A stretch of 64,000 bases of DNA from Scytalidium lignicola (Eukaryota > Ascomycota > Leotiomycetes): assembly GCA_002812745.2 (NCBI GenBank), contig NCSJ02000069.1, positions 94,980-158,979 on the forward strand. The letters are read 5' to 3'. Below, piece by piece: positions 1 through 10,325 of the stretch. The translations under genes were made by a program, and so were the position numbers. Below the pieces are notes generated by a model. It saw only the letters and a program-made list of their open reading frames with translations, did not search any database and was not told the DNA's origin. Position 1 is the stretch's first letter. Each line of letters begins with the position of its first letter.

Positions 1-1154
1 AGGATGTAGAAAATAAGGATACGCCAAAAGACGCGGCCGACAGCGATTGGGATATTCTTTCTGAGTGGTTATGTTAAAAGAGAACGACTAAAAATCAAAA
101 TTCCAAAGGCAAGCTTACTGTGGATTTGTAGTCTCACCAGCGGCCACAGCGACAGTCTCTACCCCGCTGTATGAGAAGGCAGCATTGATGAAAGTCGAAA
201 ATAGGCCTAGGAAGCGACCAAGGTCTCCACTAGCCATATATTCTTTCATCGCTCCAGGATGCTTCCAGTACCGGAAACCTAATCGGTCATGATTTGGACC
301 ACCACCAAGGTCAAGGATGAAAGCCAGGATTAGAAGACCAACAATTGCTATGATCTTGAGACTCACGAACCAAAATTCTGATTCGCCATAGATGCGTACT
401 GAGTAAATATTTATGACAATGACAACGAATATGATGATGCTGATCCATGCTGCTGGAGTAATGTGATCATTCCAGAATCCGATAATGATGGATGCCGCTG
501 AGATTTCGGAACTAACGGTGAGGGCGGCAGAGTACCAGTTCTGTATCTGCGAGTCAGTATTAAGGCCCTTTGGATGTTAACGTAAAGTAAACATACATTC
601 CATCCAACGGCAAAACCCATAGCATCATCCACGTATCGACTACAGAAATGAGGGATTGCGCCAGGGAGGGCTGACCAAGTGGTCATCTCTCCTAAACATT
701 GCATCTGTAGCGGCACTATTAGCATTGACCGGTATGAAGCCACCATCTTCTTGCATATTTGAATTAATGCACCATACCATACAAAAANGTTGCAAATCCT
801 GTGAAAATATACCCAAGAAGTAGAGACAACGGCCCAGCCTGTGCAAGGGCAATGCCAATACCAAGGAAAAGACCGGTGCCAATAGTTCCTCCCAGGGCAA
901 TAAATTGGATATGTCGAGATTTTAATCTGCAAAACAATTGGATATATTAGCAGCCTTCAGATACCCATAGAACTAAAATATCATAGAGCCTTCAATTGCA
1001 TTAAGGCTAGTTTAGAAGGTGTCGTTTGGACGGGGCTAAAGGTTACTAACTCGCGGCTCACGTATCCGAACTTCTGCGAACCGGGGATGTTGCTGTACAT
1101 TTCAGCAGCTTCCGCATTGCGAAATTCATAGATTGCGTTATTCTTCTCATCCAT
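1..1154 (-). CDS. Amino-acid permease (YAT family), 3' part beyond window
   Basis: Plasma-membrane amino-acid/proton symporter of the fungal APC/YAT family. The N-terminal cytosolic segment ends in [17 protein letters not shown], followed by the family motif [13 protein letters not shown]. Then come [10 protein letters not shown], a conserved [14 protein letters not shown] and the hydrophobic [20 protein letters not shown]. Exons join cleanly: RE^LKSR (donor GTTAGT), CM^MQCLGEM, AVGWN^NWYSA, and after GETTNP an intron leads to [14 protein letters not shown], which runs off the left edge. The N at 788 lies in a T run (minus strand); ignoring it gives FATFCM^MQCLGEM, as expected for the family. 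Start taken at the ATG in front of [10 protein letters not shown] (1154); an in-frame ATG at 1169 is the alternative. The gene looks intact but is incomplete here, and the C-terminal transmembrane segments are outside the window. Confidence 0.88.
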
Positions 1155-1169
1155 GGTCCTGAGGTACAA

Positions 1170-2437
1170 GTTACTGCAAAGACAGATAGATGCAACCTGA
1201 AAGAAATCCGCGGTGTAACAATGAGCAGGGATAGAATTGAATCATCAAGACTGGGTTCAAGAAATATTTATTCGATGCATTAGCTGCTTAGAGGCTTAAA
1301 ACTTGACATTGGTTAGTTTGCTTGAACATAGGTGCCAGCGAGTACGTTCGCGAACTTTTACCAGCCTCATGCAAGGAGGGATGAAATTTTTTTGAAGCTG
1401 ATTTCAGTGACTCGTCTGTCTTCTGCTCCGAATCCTCGCGGCGAGTTCTTCTGTTGACCGGTTGCCAGTCAGTTGGCCAATTGAGTGAATCGGCTGGACT
1501 GGGGAATGGGCCGCAACACGGCTGATGCAAGCCTCGTTCAAGGATGTTCTCTTGCCACGTAGCCTCGACCAATCCTAACTCAGATGGGCCAGAGGAGAGG
1601 GTTGCGCCTCCAAGCCAAGTGCACTCCCAAAAAGATATTGTTCGAACAACCGGTGATGAGATTAGCACGCTTTGAAAATGTGCGTTGCAGCAGACTTGCT
1701 GCCTCATTGAATGATTCACTGGCAAGTTCGTCTTCCTCTCCTCTTTTTTACCTGCAAAGCTGTTACAGAAGGTGGTCTAAACAAGTTCATTTCTACAAAG
1801 CCATTCCAACGACCATGCTAATCATACCGAAAAGATTTGATTTGAAGCAATTGGCTTGTTACACGGAATGCGGCTCTTTTGTAGAGTGGACAACTCAGAG
1901 CCAGCAGTAGGCAAATGATCTGAGACCTTCATTGGGTAATTTTTCTACCCCTAAAAAAATAAAATATAAAATATAAAAAAATAAATGAAAGAGACTTCCT
2001 GCACTAATGACGTGGTTATTCACCTGCGATATACCCATGAATACGTGTCTTCCCAATAAGCTTTGCACAATTTCTATCATCATAAGGTATTTGATTTTTC
2101 TAGGCAATAATGAGGCTCAAGAACAGAACAGGTGGCCCCTCTCTATAATGTAGAAAATAAGACCGGCAAGCAGAACTCCAAGAATCTCAATGCGCTGTAG
2201 CCAATCTAAGGCGGAGTACAGGATCGGAAGACGTCTCACTTTTGCCTAACGGCGCCTATGGACTGGGATTACAAGACCGGTCAAGAATCCTCTTGCCTTG
2301 GAACCTGCAACCGCTGCTAGTTGTAACAATCAATGTGAATATAAATTATTTGATTCATCTCCCTCAAAAATCCTAGTATCCTCAATAGCTTCTAATCAGA
2401 TCAACTACTCTGAGTGCAGAACCTTCAATCCCCTACA
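1170..2437. other. Gene-poor spacer between permease and dioxygenase
   Basis: This is the region upstream of both the minus-strand permease and the plus-strand dioxygenase, so it is a divergent promoter region. Overlapping open frames exist on both strands (about 1288-1725 minus, 1584-1910 plus), but neither resembles a family I recognise and they lie antisense to one another. An A-rich stretch (about 1952-1985) is low-complexity. No repeat or RNA gene recognised. Confidence 0.5.
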
Positions 2438-4367
2438 ANTGGTAAGTCAATATTCCTTAGGATACTAGATGGTAGACATAATAGTAACAAATATGTAGGC
2501 TTCCAACCCAGTTGTACCTCCAGGCTTTCCCGCTTGGCTTCAAGGCCCTATGGCCTGGGACGGCGCAACGTATAAAAGCAGTTCGGCAGAATACATTTAC
2601 TCTATAAGTGAGAGTGATGTTATAGATATTGACAAAGCCTTGCGTCATTTCCAAGGTAATACTCTAATTGTTAAATATATTCACTTGTCAAATGCAAGCT
2701 AAACTTAATATTTATCGTATCTAGGCCTGAACTTAGCTCCTGGATTTGTATCACGGGAAACATTCCCTCTACCCCAGCGCCTTGCATCTCTGCTAGCTAG
2801 TATAAGCAAAGAGCTACATGAGGGTCGGGGATTTGGAGTCTTCCGTGGGCTCAATCCTCGTAGGTATAAACCTGAGGAGAATGTAATTGTTTTTGCTGGT
2901 ATTTCAAGCTATGTTGGCGAGAAAAGAGCAACAGATTCTGGTGGTCTTACTCTAAGTAGGTTACACAGCCAATTAAAAGTGATTGATAAATACTTTTTAA
3001 CAAGCTTGAATAGGTCACATTCGCAATGCCATGAAAGATAGATTACCTCCTGAATTCTCTCCCGAACAGCTTCGCCCCTCTAAGAGACCCGAGGCAATGG
3101 TAGGTTCTTCTGTTCTAGTTAAAAGAACTAGGGCTTCATGACATTAACCTCCGATAGGCCTTTCACTCGGACACTGGAGCCGGAGATATTCTAGCTATGT
3201 ATATCAAGGGTTTGAAAAACGGAAGTGGCGGAACTCAGTCTTTGGCCAGCTTTTGGCAGATTTACAATATTCTTGCCAGAGAAGCTCCACAGGTCCTCCA
3301 GACATTGGCCAGTCCCTTTCCTTGGGAAGAAGTTGATCCGTAAGTTTAACCTTGCTTTCAGGCAAATATAGTGGTCCATTAGATTAATAGGAAAAGGGAT
3401 ACCAAAAAGCCCCGTCACGCTCTAAGACCAATCATTTTCCATGTTGGCAACAAGGTAGAGATACAATATGTTACGGTGCCACTACGCGGGTCATTAGACC
3501 ATCCACGCCCCAAAGAACTCCCTCCCCTTACTGCAGAACAGGAGGAAGCCTTAGATAAACTCCAATCCGTGGCCGAGCGTGTGTCTTTTGAATTGGATCG
3601 AGTCCTTGGCGATATCCAATTTGTTAATAACTTCAGTATTTTGCATGGAAGAACTGCATATTGTGAGGAACTGGGTCAAAAAGCTGCCAGTTCCAGCGCA
3701 GATACAGGTTCAGAAGATCAAAAAACCTGGGCTCAGATGGTGACTACAGTTGAGCATACAACTACGATGACGGAGACGAGAAATAAAGAAGAGGGGGACC
3801 CAGACGAGGATGATATTATTAAAGAAAAATCTAGGAACGGGTATACAGATGGCGATACTGAAGTTGCTACGGCTTCACGTACAACCACAACGAAGAGTCC
3901 AAATAACGAGAAAAACACCATCACTATCACTACAAAAAAANGACACTACAACAACTCTTACTACGATGACCAAACTCAACAAGAAAGACCCTGTCTCCGT
4001 TACATACCATACTAACAGTGGTCATGCCGAACCGGCATGGAGTAAAACAACTTTCAAGGATGAGAAGGTGGGTGATGAAAATAAAACGTACGAAGGTGAA
4101 ACCGAAACAACCACCTGCTATACTCCAAAAGATTCAGACACTACTACATCATCTACTCAACAGGCGAAAGAGCCTCTAACCATATCCCCTCGTCACTTTC
4201 TGAGGCTCTTCATTCGGGACACAGCCAGGGCCTGGCCCAAGCCTGAAATTTATCGCGAGAGACTTGAGGATTGCTTCGCAGTTCCAGCTGCTGAGCAGAA
4301 TATGCCAGCAGTCGACAAAGACCCTTCTGATTCTACTGCTTCTGCTGGTGCAGAGGCCCATGGCTAG
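2438..4367 (+). CDS. TauD/TfdA-like 2-oxoglutarate Fe(II) dioxygenase with large internal insertion
   Basis: Non-heme Fe(II)/2-oxoglutarate oxygenase of the fungal TauD/clavaminate-synthase-like group. Six exons are deduced. The ATG is split by the N at 2439 (A-N-TG) and is followed at once by a GTAAGT intron, then ASNPVVPPGFPAWLQGP. Family landmarks follow: ETFPLP, GRGFGVFRGL, the iron ligands H-S-D in AFHSDTGAGDILAMY, WQIYNILAREAPQVL, and the distal ligand His in NNFSILHGRTAY (about 3644). The C-terminal 2OG-binding Arg helix is RHFLRLFIRD (about 4191). Family members normally have only about 15-20 residues between the last His and this Arg. Here about 165 extra residues intervene, rich in Thr, Lys, Glu and Asp, in one open frame once the N at 3941 is ignored. 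The total is about 550 residues against roughly 380 usual. An unspliced intron inside the insertion cannot be excluded. Substrate unknown. Confidence 0.82.
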
Positions 4368-5519
4368 TTGGAATGTATTGAAACATGTGGAAGATAGCCC
4401 GGAAGGCGCTCCTTTTTCTCTCTGCCTTTTTTGAATTCTTTTGAGATTGAATCACGACCGAACAAGTTTCGAAACCTATCTTATTTGCTTTGCTCTCTTT
4501 CGTTTCCCTTCTTCTTTTATGCTTTTTCCCTCGCATTTTATTTTCTAGGTAGTTTAAATTGACCCCTCGTTTCTCCAAAATTGCGACTATCAGAATACGT
4601 GCTTATGTTGTGACCCACACGGTCGTTGTAATGTTGCCTGCAAAGTAAAAAAAGATCATGCGAACCTAAACTTCACAGGAACATGCACATATACTGCACA
4701 TCAAGACTATGCAACAAGTCGAGTCAGTAATACTTCGTAGTGATACATGATTTCTAACCCTTCCGATTCCTAATCATACGGCCGGTGGATGTATTTTCTC
4801 ATTGCAAACACTGACAGCCACCAGCCAGGGATGGAGAAAACATCCCAGATACAGTATGATCCAAAAACGCCCCCTCGTCCGCTAAAAATGCCACTAAAAA
4901 TGCCGCTAAAAATGCCGCTAAAAAAGCTCGCCAGTTCCCCCCTTGAAGCTTGTCAACCACATCCCAACTCAGTCGCTGAAACTGGATTTTAGGGAGACGG
5001 ATTGGTTTTACGATGAAGGAATTAGAAATACTTGTCGTCTAACTCCGAAGCCTGCTGCTGGTTTTTGTTTGGCTTTATTACGGCTGGCTTCATTGCTACT
5101 CAATTGAAAACCGCAATTCTACAACGAGCTATTTCATAACCATCTCCTTACCAATTTATTCCTGTAATTTTCACTCTTCTTTCGATTAATGAAAATAGGA
5201 GGGTTCGAAATTTTTTGGGTCAAAGTAAGAGTTTAAAATGTATGGACAAATAAAAAGGCAGTAAATTATGCAACTTTATACTGAATGCATTACACGGGGC
5301 TAGTAGTTTCTCTTTTCTTTTTATGTCTTAACCTGGGATATACTTTCTGAATTTGAGTTTGGCTTGGGAACAGCTATGTACTCGTAAAAAAACCATTCTT
5401 TGACAAGTGCATGATTTTTAGAATTTAGTTAGATTATGATATTAAAAGGAAACCCGTAATTGAAATACTATGATTATTGTTGGTAGTTGATCACACGGAG
5501 GTGCGACCGGTCACATGTA
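4368..5519. other. AT-rich spacer
   Basis: Downstream region of the dioxygenase. It contains no recognisable gene. The only structure seen is a short tandem repeat at 4881-4926, listed separately. Confidence 0.5.
4881..4926 (+). repeat. 12-bp tandem repeat (GCTAAAAATGCC)
   Basis: About 3.8 tandem copies of a 12-base unit, GCTAAAAATGCC with one variant ACTAAAAATGCC. A short open frame over it reads as repeated K-M-P-L, which I take as a chance reading frame rather than a gene. Confidence 0.8.
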
Positions 5520-5580
5520 CGCTAGTCCTAATCAGGTGGTAAGAAGCTGTAGCCCTAAGCTACAGCTTCGCACCACCACC
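5520..5580 (-). repeat. Hairpin-bearing repeat, left copy (possible Helitron-like 3' end or terminal repeat)
   Basis: A long imperfect palindrome: GGTGGTaaGAAGCTGTAGC, a 5-base loop, then GCTACAGCTTCgcACCACC. Reading on the minus strand, the hairpin is followed by CTGATTAGGACTAGC. The same arrangement (hairpin, then CTAATCGGGACTAGC) occurs on the plus strand at 9331-9394, so the two copies point outwards from the segment between them. Hairpin plus a short spacer plus CTAG is like a Helitron 3' terminus, but the base after CTAG is C rather than the expected T in both copies. Confidence 0.55.
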
Positions 5581-7552
5581 TTTCGAATACAAGAATGAAT
5601 TAACTACGTATTGACTCCTATATATTAGGGAGTAACTACGGCCGTTCCAAGCGAACCGACAATTATGATGTTTAGACACAATATTTGCCGTTGGGCGGGA
5701 ACAAACAGAGTTCCTAGTCTTCAAAGCAGAGTAGACTAAGGGCTTTACGCTTGACAACTGGCAATTTTCTCACGTTCTGGCAGGTCAAATGGTCAAGAGA
5801 ACCCCTGCTGAGTCAGATTCGTGTGCTGTTACATTATGGGGGACGCTCAGTGCTCAGCTCTTCAGCTCTGACCTCGTCCTCCACTTCCAGTCCATTTACC
5901 CGTAGATCACCTTGCTCAATATTCAGAGCACAGAGATCACAATGCAACTTCAACAATAGCTCAGATACTGCAAGGTTGGCCTGGATATTATACGAAGCCC
6001 CAACTTTAGTCTCAATTGAATTGAATGAAAGCAACTCCATTAACTGCATAATTCCGGTAAGGATGACCAGAATTGAAAAGCTAGATATCAATGTGATGCA
6101 ATCTTTGGAGCTATTATAGATCTATGCAATCTCTACATGTGGCAGTTGCTAATATGCCAGCTTTGCCGGCCAAGATATCAAAAATAGGATATTGCATGTA
6201 TTGCTGTATCACTATACAGGCAGTTGGTTTAACTGACTCGTTGAGTTCAATCTAGTGATATGTTAATTACTCAGTATGTTGCATATCACAACTAGTATTT
6301 GTCTCAGTTTCCTCACAATGGTCCCTTTTAACAAGTAGATTGACGTAGATATTGGATATAGCTACAATAGAAGCAAGAGTGTAAGATACTAGGAATTTCT
6401 GCTACGGAAATAGATTGAATTATGCACTATGTTGAGCTTAGAATATTGAATATATGTATCTTTGGGTATGAATGATAGCTGACTTTTCCTTTTAGGTATA
6501 CTTACATCGATACGAGACTAGCTACAGCTCTCTTACGTATTAACTTCTAAATAGGTGCTTAGGATGGAGGAAAGAATTGCCATTTCAGGAAAATCTCATT
6601 CTTAAAGTTAATTATCTACATAATTTTAAGAAATCTCTCAAGATCTTCCCATTGGTGCCCAAATCCTCAATATTTGGCCCTCTGATCCCCCCGTACGTGG
6701 CTTTGATTCTTATCATAGTGGAGATGATGTTCAGTTGTCTGATGTATTGTCACGCTACGATGTGTCAGCTGCTCTCTAGAGAAATACACTCAATGCATTA
6801 AATGGAGTCATGTTGAGGAACAGGGTGTAGTGGGATTGAAATTCAGTTTTAGATACGACGCGAAGTATTTATTGTATAGGAATGAAATCGATTAAGCAGT
6901 GTAAATAATGAGGGGCGCTAACTACATAGGTCACAGTCTCTGCGTTACATCGTCTCCAGATAATACTGTATATTGGCTCCTATGATATCCCCTGATGTAT
7001 AACAGATAATGAAATAATGGTTCATCTTGGGACCAAAGGGGACAGATCCTAATGGTTAACCAGGCATTGGGTATCAAGCGTCTTGAACATTTATATTGGC
7101 CAGAGCTATCTCGGAAATGATTCAGCTGTGATTTAATTCGATATGGCTGTTCGACCTGAAAGGGCAGGGTAAGATATGTTGGCATTCCGTCACTATCATT
7201 CGTTCAAAAAGCTGAATCGGCGACGAGAACGAAAGCCCGGTTGCAAGGTCGATGAACCAACCAGATACATGATGAAACGGGCGATATGGTTCGTTAAAAA
7301 NGTCAATCAGTTAGCTCTGACACTTATTGTAGTGTGGTGACCAATCAAATTGGCGCGTCCATAGCAACGAAGTGGACGCAAATGTTACTATCAAGCACAA
7401 CTTGAAGTACGTGTATTTATTCCATAGCTAGCATTCATAAAATATACATATAAGATCCATTGTATCCAGCATGTCAATTTTTCCTTTCTCTTCTTGAATT
7501 TCATATATAGTTATTTTGCAAGTGTCAGCATAAGTTTCCCCCTCATAAAATA
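5581..7552. other. AT-rich spacer upstream of GNAT gene
   Basis: Short open frames on both strands (for example 5751-6119 plus and 5834-6091 minus, antisense to one another) show no recognisable domain. An N lies at 7301 after an A run. The last 100 bases before 7553 form the pyrimidine/TATA-rich promoter of the acetyltransferase. No repeat other than the hairpin at the left border was seen. Confidence 0.45.
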
Positions 7553-8572
7553 ATGTCTGGCCAGTCCCCTGCACCGCCATTCAGCGACTTACGACTGGCA
7601 TCTTTGAGCAATCTACCACGGATAGGGGTTGTAGCGGCAGCGGGCTTCAAGTACTCGCAAGTGTTCGAGTTCACTAGGCCGTACCACAACCAGTACCCCG
7701 AAGATACCGTCAAAGACTATCAGCGTATCTTCCGTGAACAAATCTTAGATCCAGAATGGATCGTACTGGTAAAGGAGGATTTATTTGATCCTAATGAAGG
7801 TGAGGAGGGAATTCTTGGTCTGGGACCAAAAAATAGATTTCCTGACCCCGCAGTAAGCTCAAATGATTTGATGGAAAGGGTCATTGTTGGTGTTTGTAGT
7901 TGGAAGCTAGAAGAAGGTTCTCACCGAAAGGGGGATTTTCAACCTCCTTCTCTTGATCTAGCGTCTTGTGGTGAGTTCTAGAGCTAAAATCCATCTATCC
8001 ATTGTCGATTTAGAGACAAATATTACGCAATTTGTCGCTAAGTAGAAACTAGAGGAGATTGGGTATAGTGAGGAAATCTCTGGATTTCCATCCAGAGACA
8101 TTGACCCTGAGCGTCTGCGACGAGTCAACCGTGCTATTGATGAAATTGAGAAAGAGTAAGCTTCCCCTTCTCTCTCCACTCATAAATTCTCAATTTTCTC
8201 TCTCTATTTATTGCATTGTTTTGAAATATTTTCGTTTATTTTTAAGGAAAGGGAAATACTATAAAAAGAGTTGTTCAGGCTAACTTATATAAATACAAAC
8301 GTAGATATTTTCGTCACGCTTGCCTTCTAGAAATGATTGTCGTACATCCAACATACTGGCGTCGAGGACATGGATCTGCGCTAGCTAGCTGGGGCATAAG
8401 TTTGACCAAACTTGATAATGTGAATCATGGTGTTATCGCCTCTAAGATGGGCGAGGTGCTATTTTCTAGTTTGGGATTTGAATATATTAAACACTTTCAT
8501 GTTGAAGGGGATGAGGATGCACCAAAAGGGATTGACCTTGCTGTTTTTGCCATTTGGAGAAGGAAAGAGTAG
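7553..8572 (+). CDS. GNAT-family N-acetyltransferase
   Basis: Predicted acetyl-CoA-dependent N-acetyltransferase of a fungal GNAT group, acceptor unknown. The N-terminal signature is LPRIGVVAAAGF, then FEFTRPYHNQYPEDT, DPEWIVLVKED and VGVCSWKLEEGS. The acetyl-CoA-binding motif A lies in exon 3: LEMIVVHPTYWRRGHGSAL, which contains the R/Q-x-x-G-x-G/A pattern RRGHGS. It is followed by GVIASKMGEVLFSSLGFEYI (motif B). Three exons are inferred: 7553-7970, 8053-8155 and 8305-8572, with donors GTGAGT and GTAAGC. The frame is continuous across both joins (SC^EEIGYSEE and EKE^YFRHACLLE), giving about 262 residues, normal for the group. No signal peptide, so probably cytosolic. The gene stands alone between two inverted hairpin repeats, which raises the possibility that it was carried by a mobile segment. 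Confidence 0.82.
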
Positions 8573-9330
8573 GCGCTTACAGTTGACCCTCCTTGATTGA
8601 AATACTAGCATTTTCTTTTTCATCCTTTTATCGAGCTTAATAATTTATGAATGGAGATTGACAGCCATTGCCATTACCTTATTTAAACCAATATATGAAA
8701 TATACAACCAGTTCGTTTATAGTTCTATCAATGATCAATTTACTAAACTTGAGCAATGAGTACAAAGCATACGAGAATTTCATAGATACTTTTAACCTTT
8801 ATCCGTTGTGAAATCTATAATCTTTGACTAAACAAGCATTTCTGCTGATTTATGTTCATGAACATAATACATACGCTTTAATAAACATAATTGAGGAAAT
8901 GATTTTACATAATCTATATAAGTTTTAACTATCGCTCTTAATAGGCTGCCACTTTGTTACTTCCAAGGATAATTTTGCTCATGGCCCGATCTTCTGCATT
9001 CAGCATAACACATCTAAGGTAGTCTCCATGATTTGAAGAGACTTTGGCCTTCTGTTAACCGGTGGATCCTGTCAATGACCAATATGTTTATCGTTAGGAA
9101 TGGAATTTTCGCATGAACACTAATGCCAAAGACTCCTGTTTAAACTTAAATTCCTCCCTAGGCCTTTTCCCTTTCATCATGTTGAATTATTGTTAAAAGC
9201 AATCTAATATGTGAAGTTAAATTATGTATTCTACAAACAACATTAACTGTCGGTTCACCTGTAGCACGAAGTACGGTACGTAATTATACGTAATATACTC
9301 GTTGTGCTATTTCATGGTTGTTGTACGATT
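8573..9330. other. AT-rich spacer
   Basis: Strongly AT-rich 3' flank of the acetyltransferase. I see no open frame or repeat that can be supported before the hairpin at 9331. Confidence 0.5.
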
Positions 9331-9394
9331 CGGGGTGGGAGAGCGAAGCTGTAGGAGCTTCGCTCGTTCCCACTACCTAATCGGGACTAGCTTA
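9331..9394 (+). repeat. Hairpin-bearing repeat, right copy
   Basis: Stem GTGGGAgaGCGAAGCT / AGCTTCGCtcgTTCCCAC with a 5-base loop, followed by TACCTAATCGGGACTAGC. It is the inverted counterpart of the repeat at 5520-5580. Just beyond, at about 9400-9418, is a second small palindrome, CACGTGaataTCACGTG. See the left copy for interpretation. Confidence 0.55.
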
Positions 9395-10325
9395 CAGGGG
9401 CACGTGAATATCACGTGTACGTAACCGCTATTCTACCAACATTAACCTTAGGAGGAAATAACCATCCTTGTAAATAGGATTTTTTTAAATAATCTACTGA
9501 CTTGTTACCAAGCGTTCAGTCATATTGCCCCACTTCACAAGCTTTATACCACCTTAATAAAAGATGAGTAATCTAACCCACTAAAATTTACTGTTTGAGA
9601 CTAGTTAATTTGATACAATTCGAATCATTATAAGGCTCCAATAACAATATAATATACTTTGGACTATTTTGCAAGATTAATTACGTGGGTACGCCATTTT
9701 ACTGAAATCTTAGACCTTCTTGTCATGAACGGATGCCTCCTGATGAACTGGTCTTAAATATAGGTAAAGTTCAGCCACCGATAAACGCGGAACATCACAT
9801 ATTTAGAATGAAAACCTAACGTTGAGTCAGGTACAACGCATACGATAATGATTTTAGGCATATATAGGCATAAATATCAAAGTCTAATTTGCGGAAGTTA
9901 ACCAACATGAAACTGTGGATGTTTGAAAATTTTCACTGATAACTTCAACAACTGGCTCACTTCTAGGTGAGTGGTATTGGCGGGGAGCATTGCTGGCACC
10001 ACAAGTATTGGGAAATTTTTCGCCCGACACCAGGTACCCGATATGTTTCTGCGGTGTCGAATCAGTTTCTAATCTTCTGCACATCCTCCACCAAACTTAT
10101 GCCAAGTCAGCCTCGAATACGTGTACAACATATGGCTCCAAAATATTATAGTGTGTATCTGATTGTGTGGATTTCCGCTCCAGGGCTGTGCCGGGTTTGT
10201 AGCTCCCCTCTTAAGGATCATGTCCTTAGTAAAATTCGTTTACATAGTTTCCTCCCTCTTTCTAAGTAATGTCTCTAATACTGCAGCCTCTAACTATAGC
10301 AAAAGAAAGTCTGTTCTAAATCGTT
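9395..10325. other. AT-rich spacer
   Basis: No gene recognised. Small frames at about 9884-10411 lie in the promoter/leader region of the Zn2Cys6 gene and look like chance frames. Confidence 0.45.

Noticed and set aside
411..932. A single long reading frame across the permease region as a distinct protein
   Set aside because: It is an unspliced read-through containing introns; the true exons use it only in part and join to other frames.
1288..1910. Overlapping sense/antisense frames upstream of the permease
   Set aside because: Neither frame matches a family I recognise, and they overlap on opposite strands; not enough support for a gene.
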